A stretch of DNA of 40,000 bases, from assembly GCA_030674185.1 (NCBI GenBank), contig JAPXFY010000015.1, positions 17,791,989 to 17,831,988 of the forward strand, read 5' to 3'. Shown here piece after piece: positions 11,750-23,746 of the stretch. Source of the DNA: Monoplex corrugatus. Lineage: Eukaryota > Mollusca > Gastropoda > Littorinimorpha > Ranellidae. Made by a program: the position numbers and the translations under genes. The notes beneath the pieces were generated by a model that saw only the letters and a list, made by a program, of their open reading frames with translations, did no database searches and was not told where the DNA came from. The stretch's first letter is position 1. Each line of letters starts with the position of its first letter.

Positions 11750-12527
11750 GATTTTAAAAAACAATTTTTTTTTCAACTTAGAAAAAAAGATTCCTGAGTG
11801 ATCCACTCAAATAGAAAGATAGCAATACTTTTATGTGAATCCCAGGAAAAATCCTTTTTTTTTTCTATTACAATCTACTATCAGTCAATGACCAACACTC
11901 CAGGAGCAGCAAAAATATGGTCATACTGACAGATGATTTTCTGGAGGCACTATTCACAGTGACTACTCCATACTGTAGTGCGGTAAGACTGATGGTTCAG
12001 AGTTATCACCATAGTTCTAGATCTTTTCACTGTGGATAGACAAAACATAATAAATGAAATATAACGTGTTTTCCCTCTTTGAGTGGTTAGCCATTATGAC
12101 ACTTCTGTTTGTTCAATGTTAAGTCTTAAAAAAACAATTGTGAAGAACACCACCCACCAATGCAGCACAATGGAAGTGAAAATCCAGCCGTTTCTTCTAT
12201 TCAGATTTCAAGCGGCGATTTCTCTATCACTATGTCAGGATTTCTCTCAATATCACTATGTCAGGCTCTCTCTACAGCCATCCAGATCTCAATCCGACAC
12301 ATTCACAAACAGACTGACAAGCACAACTATTTACTGCTGTCTACCACAAACTTGATTTTGAACCGTGTCAGCAGCCACATGCTAACACATAAAACAAACT
12401 CACACAAATGTGGAGCCATCCTTCATTCATTAACTATGAATAATATGCCAGTGAAATCCAGGTGTCCACAAACGCATCCCCTAAATATCCATAACGTACC
12501 TCCTGAACGGATCTCCCCTCAACAACA
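11750..12527. other. Unassigned sequence
   Basis: No gene recognised. Plus-strand open frames at 12083-12355 and 12160-12585 overlap each other in different frames. Their translations show no domain, and the second runs into a CA array. Confidence 0.4.
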
Positions 12528-12558
12528 ACACACACACACACACACACATACACACACA
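12528..12558. repeat. Short (AC)n microsatellite
   Basis: About 14 AC units with one TA interruption. Confidence 0.9.
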
Positions 12559-12859
12559 AGTTCTACCTGCTTGTGGGCCAGGTAAACCTCGGATACAATT
12601 CTTTCTTCCAGGCTCTATTGTGTGTCCCTTTTACCTGCACACGTAATAGGCAAGGGGAGGGGCTGTGAACCCAGACAATTTCTCTCTTTTTCTCCCCCCT
12701 CACACATTGTAAAACGGACGGTCACCCGTTTACTGCTTCCAACAGCCTTGTTGCTGTCACTGCGTGACATTGATGGGGAAGAGGCAGAGAAATGTATGTC
12801 TGGGTGTGTTTATCTATCTTGGAGGGAGGATGCTTGGAAAATCTTATCACGGTGTACAT

Positions 12860-12876
12860 GCACACACACACACACA

Positions 12877-12931
<55 letters not shown>
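12860..12931. repeat. (CA)n microsatellite
   Basis: CA array with one CGCG variant, followed by a short TGCATGCATGCATG palindromic patch near 12940-12953. Confidence 0.95.
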
Positions 12932-12933
<2 letters not shown>

Positions 12934-13569
12934 TGTACAATGCATGCATGCATGTGTGTCCATGCATGTTTAGGTACATACATGCAAGTTCAAACTTATG
13001 AATAACTTACACTACTGTCCGAAAAAAATGATTTTTACCCTCCACGAATCTCAAGATATCACCACCAAAACAGATAGTTTGCATAATAAACAGCACAATG
13101 TGCCTGCTATGACTTATTCAATAATTGTAACACCTCTTCTCAGATGCAGTTCAATTCATGTTATTCACAGCTCTGCCGACCGCTACAGGCCATATTGGGG
13201 CTGTCACCAATAACCGACAACAGTCAATAATTAAGAAAGCAGAACAAAGGAGTCCACTAATCGCAGAACTGCAGTCATCAAATCAACGCTACCAACACTG
13301 CTAAAGTACATATCAACACTGCTTAAGTACCACTAATTATGGCAAAGTGAATGCCGAGTGGGTAGCCTGCCCCTGACGGCGTGCACGGCTAACTTGAAGT
13401 GGAGTTCAGCCTTGATAACAAGTTGCCCATGTACAGGTAAACACTATCCACTGAGGTGTCAACAGATCTACAGGTTGGAATGGTTTTTCCTGCCCTGAGT
13501 GGGCAATCTGACTTCGCTACCCTCTGACCACAGGGGTCCACTACGATGTCCCTGTGCAGTCTTTCTGCA
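12932..13569. other. Unassigned sequence with a retroposon tail fragment
   Basis: At 13165-13210 the sequence CAGCTCTGCCGACCGCTACA followed by GGCCATATTGGGGCTGTCACC is a diverged minus-strand version of the family R 3' module, with CAATAACC beside it. The rest is unrecognised. Confidence 0.5.
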
Positions 13570-13750
<181 letters not shown>

Positions 13751-13813
13751 AGTTCTTATGCGTGCAACATGGATTACTTTTCTTGGGGGAAGGCTTATTG
13801 CTATAGCACAGCA

Positions 13814-13815
<2 letters not shown>

Positions 13816-13857
<42 letters not shown>

Positions 13858-13879
13858 CACACACACACACACACACACA

Positions 13880-13908
<29 letters not shown>
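13816..13908. repeat. (TC)n-(AC)n-(TC)n compound microsatellite
   Basis: Two TC blocks sandwich an AC block with abrupt junctions. Confidence 0.95.
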
Positions 13909-13912
<4 letters not shown>

Positions 13913-14575
13913 TTCCCCCTCCGTTCATCAACGTGCATGTTCTATGGAATTTCCCCCGAAAGTTCCCTATCCGCTGCTATGGTTCTCTTACAAGCCGTTA
14001 ACTGTATGCTGCATGAAGACTTCATTTTATCATTCGAAAGACCATTACCACCAAATTGCCACTTAAAATCTTAGTAATGATGAGGGAAAAACCCGTGTCT
14101 CACATTAGAAGCCCTCTGTCCTCGCTTTACCCTATCCGGCCAAACTACCTGGCTGATTCAAACCTACATCCGTTGCCCCTCTCACCCTGATGGAAAACCC
14201 CCCATTCACTAGCATGTCAGAAACTGGTTTGCTTGCAGTTTACGTCTGTGTAGACCTGGCCAAATGACATGGCCCATTCTATTTCTGTGTGGACCTAGAC
14301 AATATGACAATGAGCCACTGCTGTGAACTGGTATACCATTACCAGTCATGGTCTTGTTCTATTTTGGTGTTGTCCACTGCCAGTAACAGTGAACTTTTTT
14401 TCCCCTCCAATCTGGCTTGCTGTTTCCGGCCTACAGAATTTCTGGATCAATACAAACAACACGTAACTCACGTATGGTCTTCCCTGCATCTTTAAACATA
14501 TCAACTAAGAAACTAAGCATTATATCCTTAAAACACAGTTAAAAAAACAGAGACATTTCTTCAGACTGACCTTGC

Positions 14576-14578
<3 letters not shown>
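13909..14578. other. Unassigned sequence
   Basis: Unique-looking sequence. A plus-strand open frame at 14289-14495 shows no recognisable domain. No gene call. Confidence 0.4.
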
Positions 14579-14642
<64 letters not shown>

Positions 14643-14665
14643 AGAGAGAGAGAGAGAGAGAGAGA
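14579..14665. repeat. (TG)n-(AG)n compound microsatellite
   Basis: About 31 TG units followed directly by about 12 AG units. Confidence 0.95.
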
Positions 14666-14954
14666 TGGTCTCAATTCTGCCCAAAATCTAAACATCATAA
14701 GGAAGTGTTCGATGGCCTGCCAACATTTCACAAGACAATCAAGCCATCTTAACAATCTCCCTCTTTACACAAAAACGTAATCACTCTTACCACCAAAAAA
14801 AAAAAAAGTTTCTGATGAAAGTTTGACAACTAGTAAGGACAGTGATTAACTGTCACAATACTGACAAGAGTCTGTGACAAACTGCTGTTCACACCCCTTC
14901 CTCACAGAAGTGTTGATTTTAAACTAGACAACCTGTCCTCTAAATGTATGCTTA

Positions 14955-15025
14955 GAATGACCCAAAAAGGCTGTACCACTGTCCATCTTCTCCAAATGAC
15001 CTAAACATCAGAATTCGTACAAACC

Positions 15026-15060
<35 letters not shown>
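14955..15060 (+). repeat. Dispersed segment attached to (CT)n, copy 1
   Basis: About 75 bp starting GAATGACCC and including CTGTCCATCTTCTCC and CATCAGAATTCGTACAAA, followed by (CT)n from 15030. The same order and a closely similar sequence recur at 20446-20566, including the adjoining CT tract. An overlapping C14 run follows at 15090-15103. Confidence 0.75.
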
Positions 15061-15063
<3 letters not shown>

Positions 15064-15176
15064 CTATCATCTATCTATCATCTCTCCCTCCCCCCCCCCC
15101 CCCTCAACAGTCCAAATCTGACCTAAATTTGACCAAGATTCATCCACAGCCAGGAAAATCATGCCAACACATTTGG

Positions 15177-15178
<2 letters not shown>

Positions 15179-15226
<48 letters not shown>

Positions 15227-15338
15227 GCACGTACACACACACACCACACACGCACGCACACACACCGCACGCACACACACGCACGCACACACACCAACGC
15301 ACACGCACACGCACACGCACAGCACACGCACACGCACA
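15179..15338. repeat. (CA)n microsatellite with CGCA variants
   Basis: A pure CA block to about 15222 grades into CGCA and CACACC variants. Confidence 0.95.
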
Positions 15339-15526
15339 ACTATCATTCCCATGTATTATCAAACAGTGAAACAGAAAGAGTTCTCAGCAATTTCTTGGGA
15401 GCTACCGGCCAAACTCTGAACTAAGCTAAGAACAAGAGATATGATCATGACTACCTTTTGGGTCAAAGTGGGAAGACGAAATCAGACAAGTGAGAATTCA
15501 TCTGCTGTTTATTGCTATAGTTACTG

Positions 15527-16082
15527 TTCTTTCTGTTTAAAGCTCGGCCGACAATGTAGAGCCAAATCTGGCTTTAATTGTTTCAAAACACACAATACTT
15601 CAACAGTATTGAAAACAAAAAGAAGAAATTTAAGTAGGCCTACATATATCAATGCTTTCGCGCACATAATCTAAGGAATTGCCCTTGGCGCTGACCACTG
15701 TATCCAAGTTATCACATAAGGTATTTAAAAAACATACCTGAATATAAATTTAAACATGACTATAAACTAAGGACACTAAAACATACAGAAAACAGACCTA
15801 AATTACCTAAAATTGCTTCCGCACATCACACCTCTCTAGAGCCAAATATGCATTTAATACATGTACCCAAATATCAATCCCTAGAAAAACTATGTAAGAC
15901 TTTATCAAACACATACAGGTGAATGGACCAGCAAGGCAGAAAATGATAGGAAGAAAAGACAGAAAGCAAAGGAATTAGGCACAAACAAAGGCACTGAAAG
16001 AAAAGAGCAAATTTCTAGCGCAGAATTTCCTGAAAGTGGGGATACTATTTATACTGAAACAGCCCACGGCATCCCCATGGGG
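15527..16082 (-). mobile_element. Family R retroposon, copy 4 (full length, minus strand)
   Basis: Contains the reversed 3' module (AGCTCGGCCGACAATGTAGA, diverged), GGTACATG-type middle, CAGGTGAATGGACCAGCAAG, the reversed TATA motif CTATTTATA (about 16045-16053) and a perfect palindrome CCCCATGGGG at 16073-16082 at its 5' end. It has no ORF. Confidence 0.75.
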
Positions 16083-17090
16083 AAAATAGACAGACTGTTA
16101 GCATGATCCAACAATCTGGTTTAATTACAAAACGTGGTCGACAATACTGAATACAACAGAAACCGATTCCCGCCTTTTCAAAGTATAATCCCTTTACCCT
16201 ACAAACGACCATGTCTATTATCATTCAGCAAAGTGATCCATTCTGTCCATTATCATTCAGCAAAAGTATCCATTCTATCCGCGACCTTCGACTGCCGCCT
16301 CACAGAGAGAAACCAGCAAAGGCGCTATAACACCTCCCAGATCCCCTGGTAGTGGCACACAGCCTTTGTGTGAGAAATTTACATAAAATTTGCAAACCAC
16401 CAGGGGCAGACAGCAAAGAATGTGTCTCCTGAGGTCAAATACTTCCGGACTATGCCGCAGGAAGGAGCAATGGGAAGTCGGGTCAACGAGGATAATAACA
16501 ATAATGGCTTGTGTACAGCTGCCCTTCCACAAGTAGGGCAGCTGTATTGTTGCTCGTTTCCTTTCTTTCTATTGTTCTGATATCATAATCATCTGTTTTG
16601 GGTTCTCGCATTCTTTCCACTTTTGTGTTTCCTGGTTTGGGACAGCAAAATGACACGGCTGGCTGTTAAATCTATTCTGAAGATATTTTCTGTTTGCTTG
16701 TTTGTCTCTACCAAGGCACATAACCGTTCTTTCTCATGGTGCCATGGTCAACAACCCCTAACCCCACTCCAAACCCTCCCCTTTCTTTTTTCTTTCTCGA
16801 ATATCGAATACTGTTTTTGAATGTGATTCACCTTAAAAACAGAATTTTCATTTCTTTTTACAATTATAAGATTTGGCAATATACAATTATCATAAATTAC
16901 ACAATTATGAGGGAAAAGAAAAGCGAGCAATGTCCTCAAAATAATGACCCAATAATGAAGTTTTCAGCATATTAATGCACAAAAATAGAATAATCTCTTT
17001 TTGTATTCTTTTCACAAATATGGCAATACTGCGGAAATTGTGCAATATAAAATATTACATCTGCCCCAACATTAATGGTATATTTTCAGT

Positions 17091-17092
<2 letters not shown>
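16083..17092. other. Unassigned sequence with a strong hairpin
   Basis: A perfect 12-bp inverted repeat, TACAGCTGCCCT at 16514-16525 and its complement at 16535-16546, has a 9-base spacer. It follows an ATAATAACAATAATGG patch. Open frames on both strands near 16134-16532 have no domain I recognise. Confidence 0.5.
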
Positions 17093-17173
<81 letters not shown>

Positions 17174-17185
17174 ACACACACCACA
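17093..17185. repeat. (CA)n microsatellite
   Basis: About 38 CA units, then two CCACACA variants. Confidence 0.95.
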
Positions 17186-17573
17186 AAAATCAAAAACAAT
17201 CCAGAAAGCAAACTATGTCAATTATCAATATGCTCCACTCTTGAAATACCCCTCCACATTCCTACTGAAACAAATGCTAAGCTAATCAGTTCTTATTTTC
17301 ATTCCCACCCCAAACATATTAGTGCCAGATCTGGACCCTGACCAAGCCCCTGGAGAACTAAAATCAGCACCTGTGATGTACCTTGTACGAGATAAACTGT
17401 CAACAAACCAGACCTGACATGATAAGAAAGAAACACCAGCATCAGAGAAATACTGGAGGCCCAGTTCACCATCATATAACCAGCAGAGAATTATTAAGTG
17501 GTTTGGTCATCTGATCAGAACGTGACCCCACCAGCTGACTTGACAAGCACTTAACAAAGATATGTATCTGGAT
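17186..17573. other. Unassigned sequence
   Basis: No gene or repeat recognised. Confidence 0.4.
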
Positions 17574-17760
17574 TTAACCCTTTGACTACCGCACCCTATA
17601 CCCAGCTTCCTGCATTGCCAACCATGCCAGCAAAGCAAAAACTTAACCTTTGACTCCCTCACCCTATCCACCTGCAGGAAGCTGGTGAACAAGGTGAGGG
17701 AGTCAAAGGGTTATTATGTTTTTGCAGTTGGTAGACAGGGTGCGGGAGTCAAAGGGTTAA
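17574..17760. mobile_element. Palindromic TTAA element (family P), best-preserved copy
   Basis: Starts TTAA-CCCTTTGACT (TTAA 17574-17577) and ends AGTCAAAGGG-TTAA (TTAA 17757-17760), so the outer 10 bp are perfect inverted repeats. Internally the CACCCTATCC module and AGCTTCCTGCATTGCCAACC occur in both orientations, so the 187 bp can fold into nested hairpins; a second GTCAAAGGGTTA end lies inside at about 17702-17713. No coding capacity. This copy best defines the family. Confidence 0.85.
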
Positions 17761-19832
17761 AGCAGAAGACTAGTCAAGAAAGACCAGGAGCAACAGTAGG
17801 AAGCAGACTTTGACATATCACATGCTCTTATCCTATAGTATAGGCCTTCCTGTTTGTCCTATTATCCGGCTCTTTCGCCAGACACTCATGATAATACAAG
17901 CCAACAGATGAAAGAAAGCATACACTTCAATATACATTTCTTGGTTTCTTTTCAAACACTAAGGATCTGCAAGAAAGGTGCGTTTTTATCTCTTCCTCAG
18001 TTTTGCTTACTTTCTTGCATGAAAAGTACGGCTGTATTTTTGTGTCCTTACCCTACGAGATGAAAGGCACAGCACAACAAATACATCTGTTTAAAATGTA
18101 CACAGTTATCTAATGTGAGTGAACAAATGCAGATATATAACCTTATTTTCTTGTATTTTCTCCTCAAAACGTGCACACACACAAACACTCACCACTGCAC
18201 TGCTGAAGACACTTATGTTGAGATTCCCTGCATCCCTTCCTCCTGCTCTCAACTTGCTAAATATAACCACCCACTATCAGTGTTGACGCCCTCTACAGTT
18301 ATCACTGGCTGCTTGTTATCACAAGTGGAAAAGTTGTGTTATTTTCTGTCCCTTCATTACTCTCATGTTTAGTTCATTTAGTCTAGCATAAACAAAACTC
18401 AAATTTCTTTATGTCAGTACATTCTTATCTCCATTTGGTAATATGAATTAAATCGGTGGATGCTGCTCAACTTTCAAAACTGGTGTGTCTACAGTCTGAC
18501 CCATATCTTCCCATCAACCTGCCTGTGGAAGCAACGGTATGGCAGACTACCAGCTTTGCTAAGGTAAACGAAAATTTTCATAAGATAAAACATTCTCCAC
18601 TGATAAATGCATTTTACACGTAATGAATTCATTTTCCCAGTGTCTGGCCTGTGTTGGACAGGGAGAGCAATTTATATTATCTGCAATTACAGCTGACTAC
18701 AAAGCACCCAAAGAAGACAATCTGATTTTCAAACTGTTGTAGTAAATTTGTTACCTGATATAATTCAACACAAAATGGCGAATATCAGAACAAAGCCCGG
18801 AACATCAGGTTTTCCTCTTTGAAAAATGTTTTCGCCTTCTCATATTGTCAGTCTTCAGTCACTCAGTGGACTCTCACAATCAAATTATCTCGTTTATTTA
18901 ACAAAAATAAAGGATAAGCATCAAAACTAATTCACCACAGGATACCAAAAATAGCCTCTATGCAAAATCACAAATGCCTTTTCTTCAACATCTTCCTATA
19001 ATTTTCTCAAATACTCTTTTGACCACAATTTTAAATACTACTAATCTTTTGGCATCTTAACATATTTCAAAAGAAAACCGTCTAGCAGTTTTCTTACTCT
19101 TCAAAAGAGCGCAAGCCAAATACATTTATATGAACTCTTTACACTTTAAACCAATCACAAAAATAGCACAGCTACAACAACAAAGTGGATCCAGGTTCTA
19201 TGCACAATGCAGTACTCAACAATGCGCATCAAACACACAAGCCAGGAACACGTCCTATTACTCCTAACCCTTCAAAATCATTTTGAACTCTGCCTTACAC
19301 ATTCAAACTCACATGCAGATCTTCCCTTTCATCATGGTTTTACACCACATCTTCCAAAATCCAAAAATCATCTCACACAAAACACAGGAGCAGAAAAACT
19401 GCTTATTCCTGAAACACATCTTTCCAGAAAACACAGCACTTTATACTAATATTTCTGAACAAATGGACACCATGTGGGAAACGAAAGACACCAATCACAG
19501 ACCCAAGAAAAATGGCCAAATATAGAGCAGTATTGAAAAAATGGTGAAGACAAGACACTGCAGGTGAAAGTTTTTCTGCTGTCTCACATGCCAATACACA
19601 AAGACAAAGGACTATTGCTGTTTCTAAGGAAATGGAAAATGATATAAGGAAAGTATTACAATACTGATTTCTAGGCAAATTTCTTCCTTTACAAACATTC
19701 CCTGACATAACTGGCAAGCGCAAGTAAAAACTACATTTTCTCGACCTAAAAAAACAAACAAACTGTGTTGATGGGTTTTCCCCATTTGGAACTAAGAAGT
19801 ATGCCATAACCTGACCTATTTTCTGTTATCAA
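17761..19832. other. Longest unique-looking stretch, no gene recognised
   Basis: About 2 kb without simple repeats and AT-rich. Open frames reach at most 134 codons (19403-19807, minus strand) and none shows a domain or motif I can name. It could hold introns or distant regulatory DNA. Confidence 0.4.
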
Positions 19833-19842
19833 ATGTCTACAA

Positions 19843-20114
19843 GAAAAGTTATCATGCGACGGAAAGAGGTCGGTCAGCAGAACTCACCCTTCACCCCCTC
19901 CCTACCGACCCTGACAAAGACGAAACCCCCCCCCCCCCTCCCCATTTATACCTTCAGCATCCCCACTCTAATGGAACTTCCACACGTTTTGACTGACAAT
20001 CTTTGCTGGCTGGCGGACTGCCCTGTAGACTACCCTGACCCCATTCCAGACAATGCTTCCCCCATTCCTGACAACGCTGACCCTGTTTCTGTCCGCCCGG
20101 CGTCTGTTGAGAAG
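19843..20114 (+). other. Weak candidate coding exon
   Basis: This lies in a 114-codon plus-strand open frame (19833-20177). Its middle part is not low-complexity and contains a near-duplicate peptide, PIPDNASPIPDNADP. At 20112 the sequence AAG/GTAATC could be a splice donor, which would end the exon before the repeat-like sequence after 20123. No homologue is recognised, no acceptor was established, and a C13 run (19926-19938) lies inside. Chance is the likelier explanation. Confidence 0.15.
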
Positions 20115-20297
20115 GTAATCAATGGGTATGTGAATGACCCAAGCCGTCAGCACCGTCGTCCATCTTCTTCTTCCTGATGACCCAGACAGGCACCACCCTC
20201 ATTCCACTACTCGTGCCAGCGAAAACAACAACAAAATGAAACAAAACACCACGCATGCACTGTATGTTTGCATGCACGTACACTCTTTGCGTGTTTC

Positions 20298-20300
<3 letters not shown>

Positions 20301-20332
<32 letters not shown>

Positions 20333-20336
20333 ACCA

Positions 20337-20369
<33 letters not shown>

Positions 20370-20385
20370 TTCTCTCTCTCTCTTC
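20301..20385. repeat. (CA)n-(CT)n compound microsatellite
   Basis: About 15 CA units, then CCACCA, then about 48 bases of CT with TTC interruptions. Confidence 0.95.
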
Positions 20386-20445
20386 AAAACCACACACCTC
20401 TCAAAAACACACAATCGGGAAGATACTTTTAATCTACAGGCATGC

Positions 20446-20520
20446 GAATGACCCAGAAAGGCTGTATCATTGTCCATCTTCTCCGAATGACCCAGACATC
20501 AGAATTCGTACAAAATCAAA

Positions 20521-20571
<51 letters not shown>

Positions 20572-20637
20572 AACACACGCGCGCGCGCGCACACACACAC
20601 TCTCTCTCTTTCTCCCCTCTCTCTCTCCCTCTCTCTG
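20446..20637 (+). repeat. Dispersed segment attached to (CT)n, copy 2, plus CT/CGCG/CA array
   Basis: GAATGACCCAGAAAGGCTGT followed by CATTGTCCATCTTCTCC and CATCAGAATTCGTACAAA matches 14955-15030 closely. A further partial relative (GAATGACCC...CCATCTTC) lies at 20133-20170. The attached array runs (CT)n to 20570, then CGCGCGCGCGC, CA and CT again to 20637. Confidence 0.75.
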
Positions 20638-20814
20638 TTTACAATCGAGCCCGACTGTGCATGGCTTTCATCCGATCCTACTCTCCACTCCGTCCCCCTC
20701 CCATCCACCTTTCACGTATGCCAGCTACTGAGATTTGCATCTCAACTGAAACAACTCGCGAGGGATATCATCTAGATGGCGGAAACGAATAAGATGCACA
20801 GCACTTTCATCATT

Positions 20815-20899
20815 ACACACACACACACCACACACACACACCACACACACATACACCCCTCCAAAAACAACACACACACCCCCCTCCACAAACAACACA

Positions 20900-20930
<31 letters not shown>

Positions 20931-21089
20931 CTCACAAACAACACACACACACACACACACACACACCCCCTCCACAAACACACACACACACACACCACAC
21001 AACAACACACACACACACACACACACATTCACAAAAACACACATAACATCCATAAACGACAACAACAACGACAACAACAACAAACAAAC

Positions 21090-21142
<53 letters not shown>

Positions 21143-21210
21143 GCACGCACGCACACACGCACACAACACCACACACAACACAACACAAACACAAACACAA
21201 ACACACCACA
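20815..21210. repeat. Complex CA-rich array
   Basis: Nearly 400 bases of CA with ACCACAC, AACAACAC, CCCCTCCA and CGCACGCA variants and an ACAACGACAACAACAAC patch at 21058-21083. Long open frames of Val-Cys or Thr-His repeats on both strands are artefacts. Confidence 0.9.
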
Positions 21211-21482
21211 GCCCATGCCCTTGACATGAAAACAATAGGAACAACATCTTTTGTCCCTAAAGAATCAGAACACGGCAGCAAATGATCCAAGGCCGAAAAC
21301 AATTAGGCAGGCCTCATGTGCAGCGCAACACGACTCGCAACTGTAACGGAGCCAGTGTTTTGAACGACTCAGAAGTCCAAAAAACAAAAGTGACTGCAAG
21401 CGTTCAAGCAAATGCGACCCAGAAAAACACAAAAATGAAACCAAAACGTGTGAAAAAACACAAAATGGAATCACATACGTAT

Positions 21483-21639
21483 TCAACCTTCTGACTCCCG
21501 CACCCTGTCCACCAGCATCCTACATTGTCAACCATGCTGGCAAAGCAAAAACTTACCAGAAAGCTGGTGGACTGGGTGAGGGAATCAAAAAGTTTAAGTT
21601 TTTGCCTTTGGTGGACAGGGTGTGGAAGCAAAGGGTTAA
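21483..21639. mobile_element. Palindromic TTAA element (family P)
   Basis: Left end TCAA-CCTTCTGACTCCCG is slightly degenerate; right end GAAGCAAAGGG-TTAA with TTAA at 21636-21639. The interior has CACCCTGTCCACCAGCATCC, CAACCATGCTGGCAAAGC and the inverted GGTGGACAGGGTG. The right end abuts the (AAT)n tail of the LINE that follows without a gap. Confidence 0.8.
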
Positions 21640-21774
21640 TAATAATAATAATAATAATTACAATATTTATATAGCGCAAAATCTTGATAAAATCAAATCT
21701 AAGCGCTGAAGCAGACACACACGCACGCACGCACGCACGCACGCACGCACCACACACACACACGCACGCACGCA

Positions 21775-21827
<53 letters not shown>

Positions 21828-22437
21828 TGGCTATAAATGGGGAGAAAGAATAAAAGCAATAAAAGCAAGAATAAAAGCAATGGAAAATTATAGAGCATAG
21901 CATATACAATTATATATTATAACCATGTGATTCCCCTCCGAGCGGAGACAGGCTGCAGAAGGGGGGGGGGGGGGGGGGTTGAGTGAGGTTAGGATTTTAT
22001 GCGGAGGAGAAAAGGTGAGTTTTGAGAGCGGACTTGAAGGAGACAAAAGTAGGTTGCTGACGGACTGAGAGAGGAAGTTTGTTCCAGGAGAGTGGACCAG
22101 AAACAGAGAAGGCTCGTGGACCATAGTATTGACTTAGTGCGTGGAAAGCGAAAAGTCAGAGGATCGGAGACAGAGCGGAAGGGTACATGAGGGAAGATAG
22201 ATCTCAAGTAGGCTTGACAGGTAATCGGGGGCTGCGTTATTGAGGCTTTTGTAGCACATGGTGTCTAGTTTGTACTGTATGCGCTTTGATACAGGGAGCC
22301 AGTGAAGTTGTGCCAGGAGAGGAGAGATATGTGGTCAGCTTTTTTCTTTTTGAGTACAAGGCGTACAGCATTGTTTTGAATGCGCTGTAGGTGTGAATGG
22401 TGGAGGCAGGAAGACCAGACATGCATCGAAACGATTA
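21640..22437 (-). pseudogene. CR1/L2/Jockey-type LINE, 3' end with decayed reverse-transcriptase C-terminus
   Basis: On the minus strand, about 22311-22294 encodes HWLP within AQLHWLPVSKRIQYKL, and then, after a frameshift near 22190, RSVSDPLTFRFPRTK, ending near 21989. This pattern is the C-terminal tail of non-LTR reverse transcriptases of the CR1/L2/Jockey group. Catalytic parts are missing, so it is dead and 5'-truncated. The 3' UTR contains a G18 run (21961-21978 on the plus strand), a CGCA/CA array, then AGCGC-TATATAAAT and an (ATT)n tail (read on the minus strand). Confidence 0.75.
21713..21827. repeat. CGCA/CA array inside LINE 3' UTR
   Basis: ACGCACGC repeats alternate with CACACC and CA blocks. 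The second copy of the same LINE 3' end at 25471 has the same kind of array at the same position, so it belongs to the element. Confidence 0.85.
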
Positions 22438-22441
22438 CCGT

Positions 22442-22970
22442 CATTTTTGTTCAAAGCCCAGCCAACTGCATACAGCCGTATCATTTCAAAACATACATTA
22501 TACTTCAACAGGAAAAATAAAGAGAAGAAAGAAAAGAAAATTAAGTACCACATCAATGCATTCGTGCATACAATGTAAGAGATGCCCCTGGCCTTAACCA
22601 CTCATCCAATTTATCACACAAGGGATTAAAAAACATACCTGAACACAAATTTAAACATAGCTAAGGCCACTAAGGCATATATAAAAACGGGCCTTGCATA
22701 TCTCATTTCCCTAGAACCAAAAATGCACTTAATACATGTACCCAATAATCAATCCTAAGAGAAAGTACAAAAGACTTTATCGAACACATACAGGTGAATG
22801 GATCAGCAAGGCAGAAAATGATAGGAAGAAATGACAGAAAGCAAAAGAGGAAGAAAGAAACAAAAAGAGCGGGGGAAAAAAAAGGAAATTTCTAGCACAG
22901 AATTTCCAGGTGGGGGATATTATTTATACTGAAAGACTCCCACCCCCACCCCAAGGCATCCCCACTGGGG
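22442..22970 (-). mobile_element. Family R retroposon, copy 5 (full length, minus strand)
   Basis: Reversed 3' module AGCCCAGCCAACTGCATACA with a deletion in the ATATCAGGGCTATAACC part. It continues through CCAATAATCAATCCTAAGAG, CAGGTGAATGGATCAGCAAG and the reversed TATA motif TTATTTATA (about 22919-22927) to a diverged CCCCACTGGGG end. It begins at the 5' limit of the LINE fragment. Confidence 0.75.
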
Positions 22971-23358
22971 AGTAACCAAATGAGACAGGAATACGCAGCA
23001 GCAGGACAGGATGACAAGGCAGCTTTATCAGTAAATCATGTCAGCTGAAATCATAAACCTTCGCAACAGCTTGACTGAATCTTAAGACCTTGGTAGCAAC
23101 AAATTGGACAGATCAAACACAGACATATACCACCTTTTAAAAAGCTGCCCAAAATGTTTGCAGATGACTATAAAAGCAAACATTTCAGTTATGCTAATAT
23201 CACAATCTCTCAACTGTGCCAAACATAATCATGGCAACGTTGGAATGCCCACTCCAAACATTATGCAAATCTATATCAACTCTACCATTGTGCCACACGG
23301 GCTGACAGAAAATTAGGTCAAAAGTCCATCCACAAGCACCAAAGAAACCGCTCATGAC
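22971..23358. other. Unassigned sequence
   Basis: No gene or repeat recognised. Confidence 0.4.
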
Positions 23359-23612
23359 TCACACTACCACACGCACGTACCACACAACACACACACACAC
23401 ACAGACACACACATGCATGCATGCGCACGCACACACACAGCATGCATGGCACGCACACACACATGCATGCAGCACCACCACACACACACGCGCGCGCGCG
23501 CACATCCACTTATCACGCACGCACTCACACACACAGATAGAGAGACAGACAGATAGAGGCACACACAAACACACACACACATCCACTCATCACGCACACA
23601 TAACCACTGATG

Positions 23613-23648
<36 letters not shown>

Positions 23649-23703
23649 CCATCAAGCACACCCACCCACTGACATCACACACACACACACACTGACATCC
23701 ACT

Positions 23704-23744
<41 letters not shown>

Positions 23745-23746
23745 AG
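23359..23746. repeat. Complex CA array with GCATGCATGC, CGCG and GATA variants
   Basis: CA-rich for about 390 bases with ATGCATGCATGCG, CGCGCGCGCGC, GACAGACAGATAG and CCACTCATCACGC interruptions. The phrase CATCCACT(T/C)ATCACGCAC recurs at 23504 and 23581, suggesting internal duplication. Confidence 0.9.

Noticed and set aside
20772..21302. 176-codon minus-strand open frame
   Set aside because: Val-Cys repeats from a CA array.
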